The notes below the pieces were generated by a model, which saw only the letters and a program-made list of their open reading frames with translations, was not told where the DNA came from and ran no database searches. Position numbers and translations under genes: made by a program. A stretch of 64,000 nt of DNA from Rhodospirillaceae bacterium (GTDB lineage: Bacteria; Pseudomonadota; Alphaproteobacteria; DSM-16000; Inquilinaceae). Of this stretch, positions 16,509 through 24,524 are shown piece after piece. Numbering within the stretch: position 1 is the stretch's first letter; every line of letters starts with the position of its first letter. The stretch spans positions 1 to 64,000 of the forward strand of contig JACKIG010000015.1 of assembly GCA_020638595.1 (NCBI GenBank), read 5' to 3'.

Positions 16509-18464
16509 TCACGCCTGGAGTTCGGGGCGCTCCGCAAACTGCTCCAGCGCATCGGGGTTGGCCAGTGCTTCCTTGTTCTTCACCGGCCGGCCGTGGACGA
16601 CGTCGCGTACCGCAAGCTCCGTGATCTTGCCGCTCTTGGTGCGCGGAATGTCCGTGACCTGGACGATCCTGGCCGGCACGTGGCGCGGCGATGCGCCTTC
16701 GCGGATCTGGACGCGGATCCGCCGGGCCAGGTCGTCGTCCAGCGTCACGCCGGGCTTGAGGACGACGAACAGGACGACGCGCACATCGGCATCCCACTGC
16801 TGGCCGACGACGATGCTCTCGATGACCTCGGGCAGCTTCTCGACCTGGCGGTAGATTTCCGCCGTGCCGATGCGCACCCCCCCGGGGTTCAGCGTGGCGT
16901 CGGAGCGGCCGTAGATGATCATCCCGCCGTGCTCGGTAATCTCCACATAGTCGCCGTGGCACCAGACATCGGGGAAGCGCGCGAAATAGGCGTCGAAATA
17001 CTTGCGGCCGTCGGGGTCGTTCCAGAAGCCGACGGGCATGGGCGGGAACGGCGCGGTGCAGACCAGTTCGCCCTTCTCACCGCGGATGCTGTGCCCCTGT
17101 TCGTCGAACACCTCGGCCTTCATGCCCAGGCCCAGGCATTGCAGTTCGCCGCGGCGCACCGGCCGCACGGGGCAGCCGAGCGCAAAGCACGACACCAGGT
17201 CGGTACCGCCGGAGATGGAGGACAGCTGCAAGTCCTTCTTGATGCCGTCATAGACGAAATCGAAGCTTTCCGGGACCAGCGGCGATCCCGTCGACGTCAT
17301 CGTGCGCAGCGCGGTCAGCTTGTGCGTGTCGATGGGCCGGTAGCCGTGCTTGTGCAGCGCATCGATGTATTTCGCCGAGGTGCCGAACAGCGTCATCCCG
17401 GTCTCGTCCGCGAAGTCGAACAGGACGTTGCCGTCGGGGTGGAACGGGCTGCCGTCGTAAAGCAGCAGCGTGGCTTCGGACGCCAACGCACTGACCAGCC
17501 AGTTCCACATCATCCAGCCCAGCGTGGTGAAATAGAACACGCGGTCGCCGGGCTTGATGTCGCTGTGCAGCCGATGCTCCTTCAGATGCTGCAGCAGCGT
17601 ACCGCCGGCTCCGTGCACGATGCATTTGGGCACGCCGGTGGTGCCGCTGGAATACATGATCAGGATCGGGTGGTTGAAGGGCAGCTGCGCGAACGCGATC
17701 TCGTGCACGCCGTGCGGCGCCTGGAAATCGTCCCAGGTGACGGCGTTGGGCAGCGCCGAGACATCCGGTGCCGCGGAGATATAGGGCACGATCACGGTGC
17801 GCTCGACACTGGGCAGGCTTGCCAGCACGTCCGCCAGCTTGCCCCGGATGTCGAAGGCCTTGCCGCCGTAATAGTAGCCGTCGGATGCGATCAGCAGCTT
17901 CGGTTCGATCTGGCCGAAGCGGTCCAGCACCCCCTGCACGCCGAAATCCGGCGAGGCCGACGACCAGATGGCCCCGATGGACGTTGCGGCCAGCAGGCCG
18001 ATGACCGCCTCGGGCATATTGGGCAGATAGCCGGCCACACGGTCGCCGGCGGTCACGCCCATCACGCGCATGGCCTGGGCGGTGCGGCTGACCTGGGCAT
18101 AGAGCTCGGCATAGGTCAGTTGGCGGCGGACCTTGTCTTCGCCGCGGAAGATGATCGCCACCCCGTCGTCGCGGCGGCGCAGCAGGTTCTGGGCAAAGTT
18201 CAGCCGCGCGTCGGGGAAGAATTTGGCCCCCGGCATCTTCTTGGCGTCGACCAGCACGCGCGTGCCGCGCGTCTCGGCGATGACGCCGGCGAAATCCCAC
18301 AGGGCGCTCCAGAACCCCTCGACGTCGTCGACCGACCAGTCGTAGAGCGCGGAATAGTCGGCCAGGTCGACCCCCCTGGTCGCGGCCACCCATTGGCGGA
18401 ACCGGGTCAGGTTGGTCGCGGCGACGCGCTCGGGCGACGGCGTCCACAACACGTCATCGGACAT
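16509..18464 (-). CDS. aacS: Acetoacetyl-CoA synthetase (acetoacetate-CoA ligase)
   Basis: ATP-dependent activation of acetoacetate to acetoacetyl-CoA, a route used in ketone-body and polyhydroxybutyrate breakdown. The protein has 651 residues, the usual length for AacS. The N-terminal WTPSPERV...NLTRF, the DYSALYDWSVDDVEGFWSA segment, the AMP-binding P-loop ILIMYSSGTTGVPKCIVHG, and the C-terminal PRTKSGKITELAVRDVVHG (adenylation lysine region) are all characteristic. ATG 18464 is chosen over the open upstream frame because it matches the family N-terminus and has GGAGG about seven bases upstream. First gene of a unit with the aminotransferase and GNAT. Confidence 0.95.
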   Translation of the reverse strand: MSDDVLWTPSPERVAATNLTRFRQWVAATRGVDLADYSALYDWSVDDVEGFWSALWDFAGVIAETRGTRVLVDAKKMPGAKFFPDARLNFAQNLLRRRDDGVAIIFRGEDKVRRQLTYAELYAQVSRTAQAMRVMGVTAGDRVAGYLPNMPEAVIGLLAATSIGAIWSSASPDFGVQGVLDRFGQIEPKLLIASDGYYYGGKAFDIRGKLADVLASLPSVERTVIVPYISAAPDVSALPNAVTWDDFQAPHGVHEIAFAQLPFNHPILIMYSSGTTGVPKCIVHGAGGTLLQHLKEHRLHSDIKPGDRVFYFTTLGWMMWNWLVSALASEATLLLYDGSPFHPDGNVLFDFADETGMTLFGTSAKYIDALHKHGYRPIDTHKLTALRTMTSTGSPLVPESFDFVYDGIKKDLQLSSISGGTDLVSCFALGCPVRPVRRGELQCLGLGMKAEVFDEQGHSIRGEKGELVCTAPFPPMPVGFWNDPDGRKYFDAYFARFPDVWCHGDYVEITEHGGMIIYGRSDATLNPGGVRIGTAEIYRQVEKLPEVIESIVVGQQWDADVRVVLFVVLKPGVTLDDDLARRIRVQIREGASPRHVPARIVQVTDIPRTKSGKITELAVRDVVHGRPVKNKEALANPDALEQFAERPELQA

Positions 18465-18560
18465 GGGGCAGGCCTCCATTGGGGGAAGGGCTTTCGGCAA
18501 CGCAAGGGTCGGCGCCGCGCCCGGCTTCTCGTTTGTCACTGGTGGGAGCTACGGTTCCCA

Positions 18561-18590
18561 TTTATAGCAGTCGGGGCCAGCCGTCACCAA
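18561..18590 (-). promoter_or_regulatory. Putative aacS promoter
   Basis: On the minus strand TTGGTG (18590-18585) and TATAAA (18566-18561) are 18 bases apart, about 100 bases upstream of the aacS ATG. The intergenic region is otherwise GC-rich, so the TATAAA box stands out. Pattern match only. Confidence 0.4.
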
Positions 18591-18637
18591 CTGGGGCGGC
18601 ATTCGTTTTCCGCGCGGGTGCAAGGGAGGCCGACCCC

Positions 18638-19324
18638 ATGCCGGCAGCCATCGGCTTCGACGGCGACGACACGCTCTGGCACAACGAGACCATCTTCTCG
18701 ATGACCCAGGACCGGTTCCGGGACCTGATGGTGCGCTATGTGCCGGAAACCGAGGTCGATGACCGCCTGATCGCCCGGGAGCGGGCGAACCTGCGCCTGT
18801 TCGGCTATGGCGTGAAGGGTTTCATGCTGTCGATGATCGAGACGGCCATCGAGGTGACGGGGGAACGGATCTCGGCCGGCGACATCCAGCGCATCATCGA
18901 CTTCGGCAAGACGATGCTGGACCACCCGGTCGAGCTGCTGGACGGGGTGGAGGAGACGATCGACCGCCTCGCCCGGCGGTTCCCGCTGTACCTGATCACC
19001 AAGGGCGACCTGTTCGACCAGGAAAGCAAGATCGCCCGATCCGGCCTGGCCGAGCGTTTCCAGCGCATCGAGATCGTGTCGGAGAAGGACGAGGCCACCT
19101 ATGCCCAGGTGCTGGAACGCGCCGGCATCGCGCCGGGCGACTTCCTGATGGTCGGCAACTCCGTGCGCTCGGACATCCTGCCCGTCCTGGCCATCGGCGG
19201 CCGCGCCGTGCACATCCCCTATCACATCACCTGGGCCCACGAGGTCGTCCCGATGCCCGACCCGCAGCCGGGCCTGACGGTCCTGGACAGCATCCGCGAC
19301 CTGCCGGGACACCTGCCGGACTGA
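18638..19324 (+). CDS. HAD-superfamily hydrolase (phosphatase)
   Basis: A 228-residue haloacid-dehalogenase-like hydrolase. Motif I is FDGDDTLWHNE, with the nucleophile Asp8 and general acid Asp10. Motif II is LYLITKGD (the Thr after the second strand), and motif III/IV is the ILPVLAIGGRAVHIP and MVGNSVRSDI region with the metal-binding Asp. A helical cap lies between motifs I and II. The substrate cannot be read from sequence. ATG 18638 is preceded by AGGGAGG. It is transcribed divergently from aacS. A repeat cluster begins 36 bases after its stop. Confidence 0.88.
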   Translation: MPAAIGFDGDDTLWHNETIFSMTQDRFRDLMVRYVPETEVDDRLIARERANLRLFGYGVKGFMLSMIETAIEVTGERISAGDIQRIIDFGKTMLDHPVELLDGVEETIDRLARRFPLYLITKGDLFDQESKIARSGLAERFQRIEIVSEKDEATYAQVLERAGIAPGDFLMVGNSVRSDILPVLAIGGRAVHIPYHITWAHEVVPMPDPQPGLTVLDSIRDLPGHLPD

Positions 19325-19331
19325 ATCGGGC

Positions 19332-19510
19332 ATTTCGGGGAGGCATTCCGGGGTATTTCGGGGACACAATACTTAATTGCTGCCTCGGTGACGTGAGGGG
19401 GATTTATGGGGACATAATACTTAATTGCTGTCTCGGTACATGATGGGAATTCCAGGGACATAATACTTAATTGTAGTTATGCCCCATACCGGCAGCTGTA
19501 TTGTGTCCCC
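19332..19510. repeat. Short interspersed repeat cluster with inverted ends (REP/RAYT-like)
   Basis: Three direct copies of a core beginning GGGACAyAATACTTAATTG are seen at 19360, 19408 and 19454, with periods of 48 and 46 bases. The first two copies share the following GCTGyCTCGGT as well. The block ends in TATTGTGTCCCC (19499-19510), the inverse of the opening GGGGACACAAT at 19360-19370, so the cluster has inverted ends. A short leader at 19332-19363 has three copies of ATTyCGGGG. The segment is AT-rich compared with the surroundings and holds no credible gene. The GGGGACA...TTAATT core resembles sequences often seen flanking IS200-like REP-associated transposase (RAYT) genes; that link is from memory and no transposase lies in the window. 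Confidence 0.75.
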
Positions 19511-19518
19511 AGAATACC

Positions 19519-21000
19519 CTACCGGAACAACGAGCCCAGCAGTCCGCGGGTGAGGGAGCGGCCGAGCTGGCTGCCGACGGCACGGGCCATGGAGCTGGCG
19601 AAGGCTTCGCCGACGGCCTGCCGGCCGGCCCGGCGACTGCGCGGGCTCTCGCGGTTCTCGCGCTGGCGCCCGGCCCCGCGCTCGGCCTCGTCCCGCGCCG
19701 ACCGGCGCGGACGCTCGGCGCGGCGTTGCAGCTCTTCATAGGCCGATTGGCGATCGACGCCGGTATCGTAGCGCGGGCCGACAGGGTCGGCGGCCAGCTC
19801 GCGCTGCCGCTCCTGCGCGTCCGCCGGGCCGATGCGCGAGCGCGGCGGGCAGACCAGCGTCCGGTCGACCACGCCGGGAATGCCCTCGCCGTCGAGGGTG
19901 GACACCAGCGCCTCGCCCACCCCCAGCTCGGTGATCGCCGCGGCCACGTCCAGCGCCGGGTTGATGCGGAAGGACTCCGCCACGGCCTGGACTGCCTTGC
20001 GTTCGCGCAGGGTGAAGGCGCGCAGGGCGTGCTGGACCCGGTGGCCAAGCTGGCCCGCAATCTCCGCCGGGATGTCCAGGGGGTTCTGGGTGACGAAATA
20101 GACGCCCACGCCCTTGGAGCGGATCAGGCGCACCACCTGTTCCACCTGTTCCATCAGCGCCCTAGGCGCGTGGTCGAACAGCAGATGCGCTTCGTCGAAG
20201 AAGAACACCAGCACCGGCTTGTCGGGATCGCCCACCTCCGGCAGTTCCTCGAACAGTTCCGCCAGCAGCCACAGCAGCAGCGTGGCGTAGAGGCGCGGGC
20301 TCTGCATCAGGCGGTCGGCCGCCAGCACGTTGACGACCCCGCGGCCGTCGGGTGCCGTGCGCATCAGGTCCGCCAGGTCCAACGCCGGCTCGCCGAAGAA
20401 GCGGTCGCCCCCCTGCTGGTCCAGCATCAGCAGCTGGCGCTGGATCGCCCCGACGGACCCCAGGGCGACCCGGCCATAGCGGGCGGACAGGTCGCGCGCG
20501 TTCTCCGCCGCGAAGGTCAGCAGGCTGCGCAGGTCCTTCAGGTCAAGCAGCAGCAGCCCTTCGTCGTCGGCAACCTCGAACACGACGTTCAGGACCCCTT
20601 CCTGGGTCTCGTTCAGCTGCAACAGGTTCGCCAGCAGCAGCGGCCCCATCTCCGACACCGTCGTACGGATCGGATGGCCCTGCTGGCCGAACAGGTCCCA
20701 GAAGATCGTCGGGCAGCCTTCGAAGGCATGGTCGGCGATGCCGATGCGCGCCACACGCTCGTCGACCTTGGCGTGCGGCCGGCCGGGCTGGCTGATGCCC
20801 GACAGGTCGCCCTTGACGTCGGCCATGAACACCGGCACCCCGGCGCGCGAGAACCCCTCGGCCAGCACCTGCAGCGTCACCGTCTTGCCGGTGCCGGTGG
20901 CGCCGGCGATCAGCCCGTGGCGGTTCGCCGTGGCCAGCGGCAGCCGCTGTTCCCACGCCCCCCGGCCGATCAGGATGCCGGCATCCGCTTGCCCGCCCAT
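19519..21000 (-). CDS. HerA-like helicase / DUF853 ATPase
   Basis: A 493-residue P-loop ATPase of the HerA/FtsK clade (DUF853, YjgR-like). Walker A is GATGTGKT at 33-40. Walker B lies around residue 268 in VLVFFFDEAHLLFDH. The region VYFVTQNPLDIPAEI supplies sensor 1 (Gln). The C-terminal tail (about 430-493) is rich in Arg, Glu and Ser and ends in a hydrophobic-basic stretch. The family is widespread and poorly characterised; DNA translocation is inferred from the fold. The stop lies only nine bases beyond the inverted end of the repeat cluster. Confidence 0.9.
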   Translation of the reverse strand: MGGQADAGILIGRGAWEQRLPLATANRHGLIAGATGTGKTVTLQVLAEGFSRAGVPVFMADVKGDLSGISQPGRPHAKVDERVARIGIADHAFEGCPTIFWDLFGQQGHPIRTTVSEMGPLLLANLLQLNETQEGVLNVVFEVADDEGLLLLDLKDLRSLLTFAAENARDLSARYGRVALGSVGAIQRQLLMLDQQGGDRFFGEPALDLADLMRTAPDGRGVVNVLAADRLMQSPRLYATLLLWLLAELFEELPEVGDPDKPVLVFFFDEAHLLFDHAPRALMEQVEQVVRLIRSKGVGVYFVTQNPLDIPAEIAGQLGHRVQHALRAFTLRERKAVQAVAESFRINPALDVAAAITELGVGEALVSTLDGEGIPGVVDRTLVCPPRSRIGPADAQERQRELAADPVGPRYDTGVDRQSAYEELQRRAERPRRSARDEAERGAGRQRENRESPRSRRAGRQAVGEAFASSMARAVGSQLGRSLTRGLLGSLFR

Positions 21001-21121
21001 CGCCCAGCCCCTCCCCCGCAGACATGGCCGGGCCGCCGTGTCCGCCGGCCCCGGCCGTCAATCCGTTCAGGATCGTGGATAGCCCGGCCTTGCCCGGCGC
21101 GCCACAGGAACGTCGAATTCC

Positions 21122-21571
21122 CTATCCCGCGCGCGGCGCGATCACGGCCATGGCGCCCTGGGCGATGGCGCACAGGGTGCGGGCGCCGTGCTCGTCCTCC
21201 ACCTCCACATCGGCGCGGCAGACGATCAGCGTGCGGCCCGGCTTCACGACGATGCCGCGGGCGACCAGCAGGGGCCCGAGGGCCGGCGACAGCAGGTTGA
21301 TCTTGTATTCGGCACCGACGACATTGCTGCCCACCGCCGCCAGGGTCGACGCCGCGGCGCCCATGACCGCTTCGGCGATGCCGCCGATGACCCCGCCGTG
21401 GAAGAAGCCGTTCTGCTGGCCGATCTCGCGCCGGAAGGGGACGCGGTATTCGACGTCCCCCGGGGCGACGGCGCCCAGGCTTGCGCCGATCAGGCCCAGA
21501 TAGCTCTGCGCGGCCACATATCCGGCCAGGGTTTCGCGGTAGTCGGGATCGCGCGGTTCGAACCGGTTCAC
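21122..21571 (-). CDS. PaaI-type hotdog-fold thioesterase
   Basis: A 149-residue hotdog-fold protein of the PaaI/YiiD thioesterase group, likely hydrolysing acyl-CoA thioesters. The central-helix motif NGFFHGGVIGGIAEAVMG (about 53-70) is the diagnostic HGG motif; GAEYKINLLSP and GRTLIVCRADVEVEDEHGART are the conserved strands. The start is most probably the GTG at 21571, with GGGGAG eight bases upstream; an in-frame TTG at 21586 overlaps that site and is less likely. Substrate unknown. Confidence 0.88.
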   Translation of the reverse strand: MNRFEPRDPDYRETLAGYVAAQSYLGLIGASLGAVAPGDVEYRVPFRREIGQQNGFFHGGVIGGIAEAVMGAAASTLAAVGSNVVGAEYKINLLSPALGPLLVARGIVVKPGRTLIVCRADVEVEDEHGARTLCAIAQGAMAVIAPRAG

Positions 21572-21603
21572 GGGAGAACTCCCCAATCGTCATGGCGTCC
21601 AAG

Positions 21604-21643
21604 GGGGGGCCGCCGGCCCCCCGGCGTGCCGGCCTTAGCCGGC
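21604..21643 (-). terminator. Two adjacent GC-rich hairpins
   Basis: GGGGGGCC-GCC-GGCCCCCC (21604-21622) is a perfect 8-bp stem with a three-base loop. GCCGGC-CTTA-GCCGGC (21628-21643) is a second hairpin. They lie between the stop of the secreted-protein gene (21735) and the thioesterase start (21571). There is no T-run, so intrinsic termination is uncertain; they may instead stabilise or attenuate the transcript. Confidence 0.35.
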
Positions 21644-21734
21644 CCTGCGCCGGGAATCAACCGCGCCGGACCCGGTCATCCGGCGCGGTACCGAAGCCGG
21701 ACATCAGGCAGTGTCAGCCTGACGCCGTCCTGCC

Positions 21735-22403
21735 CTAATAGTTACCGAAGCCGCATTGCAGCGCCACCTGCAACCCGACGAAGGGGTTGCGCTGGATCAG
21801 CGTGGCGATGGACTCGCGCGAGAAGGTCGACTGGTGGATATTGGGATAGACGGCCCGCGCGATGTCGGCAAGGCATTGGCACTGCCGGCGCGAATACCGG
21901 CCGGAATAATAGCGCTGGCACCCGTCGACATAGGGCGATTCCGAGGCACTGCGCCTGAGGTAGCGCACGATGCCGTCCGCCAGGGGTTCGGCCGCCGGGC
22001 TGGAGCAGCCGCCGATCATGTCCAGCGCGGCTATCCCGGCGCTGTAGGTCACACTGCTTCCGGCCTGGTCGGCCAGGCCCTGGCCCAGATTGGGATTGCC
22101 GTATTCCCGTCCGACCATCGCCACCCATTGGGACGACGTCAGGAACGTGGCCAGCGTCCCGCGCGATCCCACATCCCGGGGCAGACCGCACTGCTCCAGC
22201 AACGCGTGGGCCAGGCCGGCGGTGAACACGATCTCCCGCGGGGAAAGCTGGCGCACGCAACCCAGTTCATGGGTTGTCAGCGCTTCCCCGAATTCCGACT
22301 GCGGATAGGAATCGGCCCCCGGCGGGCACGGTTCATCGGCCGAAGCCGGCGACCATGCCCCGGCGGACAAGGCGCACACCATTGCGAAGACGATCGATCG
22401 CAT
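21735..22403 (-). CDS. Secreted cysteine-containing protein of unknown function
   Basis: A 222-residue protein with a Sec signal peptide (residues 1-22, ending SPASA before DEP). The mature part has about eight cysteines (for example LGCVRQ, EQCGLP, GGCSSP, DGCQRYY, RQCQCLAD, LQCGFGNY), which suggests disulfide bonds in the periplasm. No family is recognised. Upstream on the minus strand is one of the few AT-rich patches of the window, with TTGACG (22496-22491) and AAAATA (22473-22468) 17 bases apart, a possible promoter. It is not evidently related to the similarly sized lipoprotein at 61.1-61.7 kb. Confidence 0.72.
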   Translation of the reverse strand: MRSIVFAMVCALSAGAWSPASADEPCPPGADSYPQSEFGEALTTHELGCVRQLSPREIVFTAGLAHALLEQCGLPRDVGSRGTLATFLTSSQWVAMVGREYGNPNLGQGLADQAGSSVTYSAGIAALDMIGGCSSPAAEPLADGIVRYLRRSASESPYVDGCQRYYSGRYSRRQCQCLADIARAVYPNIHQSTFSRESIATLIQRNPFVGLQVALQCGFGNY

Positions 22404-22759
22404 TGCAATCCCCCTTCCTCAAACCCGTCATCGCACGGGAACATCCCGGCGATATCGACATTAAATATATTTTCTATATAAATTCTCTCCCGTCAAGCAG
22501 GAATACCACCTTTGCGGGATACAATGAAAAATCACCGTCTTAAAATCGTGCAGCCCTGCTGCCATCCGCACCGGGAGGGGACACCGGTATCCGCGATGCT
22601 GGTGGACTGCCGTCGTCGCCCGGCTCGCGGGTGGTCATGGATGGACCGGCCGTCCCGCGGATGGCCTCGGCGTGGGGCGAACGGTGGCTGCCGTCGGTCG
22701 TTCGTGCCCGGGGGGACGGGATTGCCGTGCCCACCCGGGCCGACATGTGCCCTTGCCCC
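22404..22759. other. Intergenic stretch without a recognised gene
   Basis: The left part (about 22440-22510) is AT-rich and probably holds the promoter of the leftward secreted-protein gene. The rest is GC-rich; small open frames here have no homology I recognise. It leads into the ffs promoter and gene. Confidence 0.5.
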
Positions 22760-22788
22760 TTGCACAGGACTGTCACCGGGCCGATATT
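22760..22788 (+). promoter_or_regulatory. Putative ffs promoter
   Basis: TTGCAC (22760-22765) and GATATT (22783-22788) are 17 bases apart and end five bases before the predicted 5' end of the SRP RNA at 22793. The spacing to the RNA start supports the call. Confidence 0.55.
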
Positions 22789-22792
22789 CACC

Positions 22793-22895
22793 GGCGGAAG
22801 GCTGGCGGCGGACGGGCTTCTCGCCAACCCGGTCAGATCCGGAAGGAAGCAGCCGTAACGAGTTTCGGCCCGGGTCGTCCGTCCAGTCTTCCGCC
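22793..22895 (+). ncRNA. ffs: Signal recognition particle RNA (4.5S, small bacterial type)
   Basis: RNA component of the signal recognition particle, which with Ffh targets nascent membrane proteins. The nearly universal apical domain is present at 22831-22854: GGTCAGATCC, then the GGAA tetraloop, then GGAAGCAGCC (one base differs from the E. coli consensus, where the A is G). The ends pair: GGCGGAAGGCTGG at 22793-22805 with CCAGTCTTCCGCC at 22883-22895. This gives a hairpin of about 103 nt, the usual length for Gram-negative ffs. It lies in a gap between two leftward genes and has its own promoter. Confidence 0.92.
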
Positions 22896-22976
22896 TCTGC
22901 CCCGCTACCTGCTCCACTTGAGATGGTCAGAGCCCGATTGACCGATGACGTCGATCCGACGTCACCGGATCAGGCT

Positions 22977-23399
22977 TTAGCGCCAGGGCAGCCCGGCGGC
23001 CTGCCAGCCGTTGACGGTGCCACGCCGTCCGGTGGCGTCGGGAAAACCCTCGAACCCTTCCTCCACATTGATCGTCCGCGTGAAGCCGTGGGCGGACATC
23101 AGCTGGGCCGCGGCCAGCGAGCGCACGCCGCTGCGGCAGAGGAACAGGACGGTCGCGTCCGCGGCAACCCCGTTGTGCTGAAGTTCGGCGACGAAATCCG
23201 GATTCGGCGGGCCACCGGGAACCTGCTGCCACGGCACGAATACCGGCGTCTTGCCCAGGTCATCCAGCACCGGCACCCCGATGGTCTGCCATTCGGCGGC
23301 CGTCCGCACATCGACCAGCACGGCCGAGGGGTCGGTCTTGAGGATTTCCCATGCTTCTGCCGGCCCCACGGCGCCCACCGCGGACGGATCGCTCATCAT
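22977..23399 (-). CDS. Rhodanese-like domain protein
   Basis: A 140-residue single rhodanese domain; members transfer sulfane sulfur through an active-site cysteine. VLVDVRTAAEWQTIGVP is the conserved N-terminal segment. The active loop is CRSGVRS (about 94-100), with catalytic Cys94 in FLCRSGVRSL. The ending GFPDATGRRGTVNGWQAAGLPW is typical of the alphaproteobacterial single-domain group. The frame is open to 23537, but ATG 23399 (followed by a second ATG) has GGGAGAG upstream. Cytoplasmic; no signal peptide in the chosen form. Confidence 0.9.
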   Translation of the reverse strand: MMSDPSAVGAVGPAEAWEILKTDPSAVLVDVRTAAEWQTIGVPVLDDLGKTPVFVPWQQVPGGPPNPDFVAELQHNGVAADATVLFLCRSGVRSLAAAQLMSAHGFTRTINVEEGFEGFPDATGRRGTVNGWQAAGLPWR

Positions 23400-23540
23400 T
23401 GTCTCTCCCGGAATGCCCGGATGCGGGCACTGTGGAATTCGGAAAAGCACAGCATAAGGGCAGCCACGGCGCCGGATGAAATACATTGTTTTCGAGTACT
23501 TTGACGCGACGCACCCGCGCGGCAACACCGCCGACAACGG

Positions 23541-24506
23541 TCATGCCGCAGGCCAGGTTCCCGTGCGGTCGAGCGCCGGGGACATCGCCTCCAGGCGCCA
23601 GCGCAGCGGTACCGCCTGCGGTCGGCGAATCACCTCCGTCGGGACGATCCGCAGCAACCGCTGGGCACCGGCGAATGCGTCCAGGTCGGGACCGTCCCAC
23701 ACGATCGCGGCCGCACCGGCGAGATGCAGGGCATCGCCGGTGGCAAAATCGACGAACAGCAGCCCGGCCTTCGGGTTCGCCGCCAGATTGCCCAGCGTGT
23801 TGAAGAAGGCATTGCCGGCGAAGTCGGGGATCGTCAGCGTGCCGTCGGCGTCGACGCGCACGAAGCCCGGCTTGCCGCCGCGGTGGGAAACGTCGACGCC
23901 ATATCGGGGGTCGTCCAGGCTGCGGCCATGGGCACTGGCGATGAAGAAGGTGTCGGCCGCCCGGATCAGCCGCCGGTCGGCATCGTCCGGCCGGGCCTTG
24001 CGGATCGCCGGGCCCGCCACGCCCGGCGCCGCCGGCAGCAGCGCGCGCAGCTGGATATAGCGCGGACAGTTGCCGAAGCTCTGGACGACGGCGATGTCGA
24101 AGCCGTCGGGGTCGAGGCCGGCCACACGGCCGTTCAGCCGGTTGCGCCGGCGCGACGACAGCTCCACGCCCAGGACACCGATGTCGGCCCCGATCGCCAG
24201 GGCATCGCCCAGCGGATCGCCGGCGGCCGGCAGGGCGCCCACGCGCAACCGGCAGGGGTCGGGCGCCTGGACGAAGCCGGGACGGCCCGCCAGCATGGAG
24301 GCCCAGGGCTGCCCGTGGGCGTCGACGCCGCCCACGACCAGAAAGGGCAGCTGGCCGAAGAACGCGCGGTGCTGGTCCGGCATCCGGTCGCGGATGAACT
24401 TGCGCCCGACACCGTCCGTCCGTTCCCGCACGCCGGCGCGATCCTGCAAGGCCAGTTCGCCCCCGTGGAACGGTCCGTCGCCGCCTTCGCGGCCGGTGGC
24501 ATCCAT
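23541..24506 (-). CDS. Pyridoxamine-5'-phosphate-oxidase-like FMN-binding protein
   Basis: A 321-residue two-part protein of the PNPOx-like FMN-binding split-barrel superfamily. The first barrel has PFLVVGGVDAHGQPWASMLAGRPGF (about 54-78). The second contains IASAHGRSLDDPRYGVDVSHRGGKPGFVRVD and GNAFFNTLGNLAANPKAGLLFVDF (about 190-255), the classic FMN-site layout. Enzymes of this larger type often carry or are fused to ferredoxin-reductase domains, but none is present here. Redox partner and substrate unknown. It is transcribed with the downstream-facing minus-strand genes; GST lies just upstream. Confidence 0.82.
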   Translation of the reverse strand: MDATGREGGDGPFHGGELALQDRAGVRERTDGVGRKFIRDRMPDQHRAFFGQLPFLVVGGVDAHGQPWASMLAGRPGFVQAPDPCRLRVGALPAAGDPLGDALAIGADIGVLGVELSSRRRNRLNGRVAGLDPDGFDIAVVQSFGNCPRYIQLRALLPAAPGVAGPAIRKARPDDADRRLIRAADTFFIASAHGRSLDDPRYGVDVSHRGGKPGFVRVDADGTLTIPDFAGNAFFNTLGNLAANPKAGLLFVDFATGDALHLAGAAAIVWDGPDLDAFAGAQRLLRIVPTEVIRRPQAVPLRWRLEAMSPALDRTGTWPAA

Positions 24507-24524
24507 TGGTCCGCCCCGCCGCCG

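Noticed and set aside
19360..19510. Possible CRISPR array
   Set aside because: Only three imperfect units, spacers that share sequence with the repeat, inverted rather than directional ends, and no cas genes nearby.
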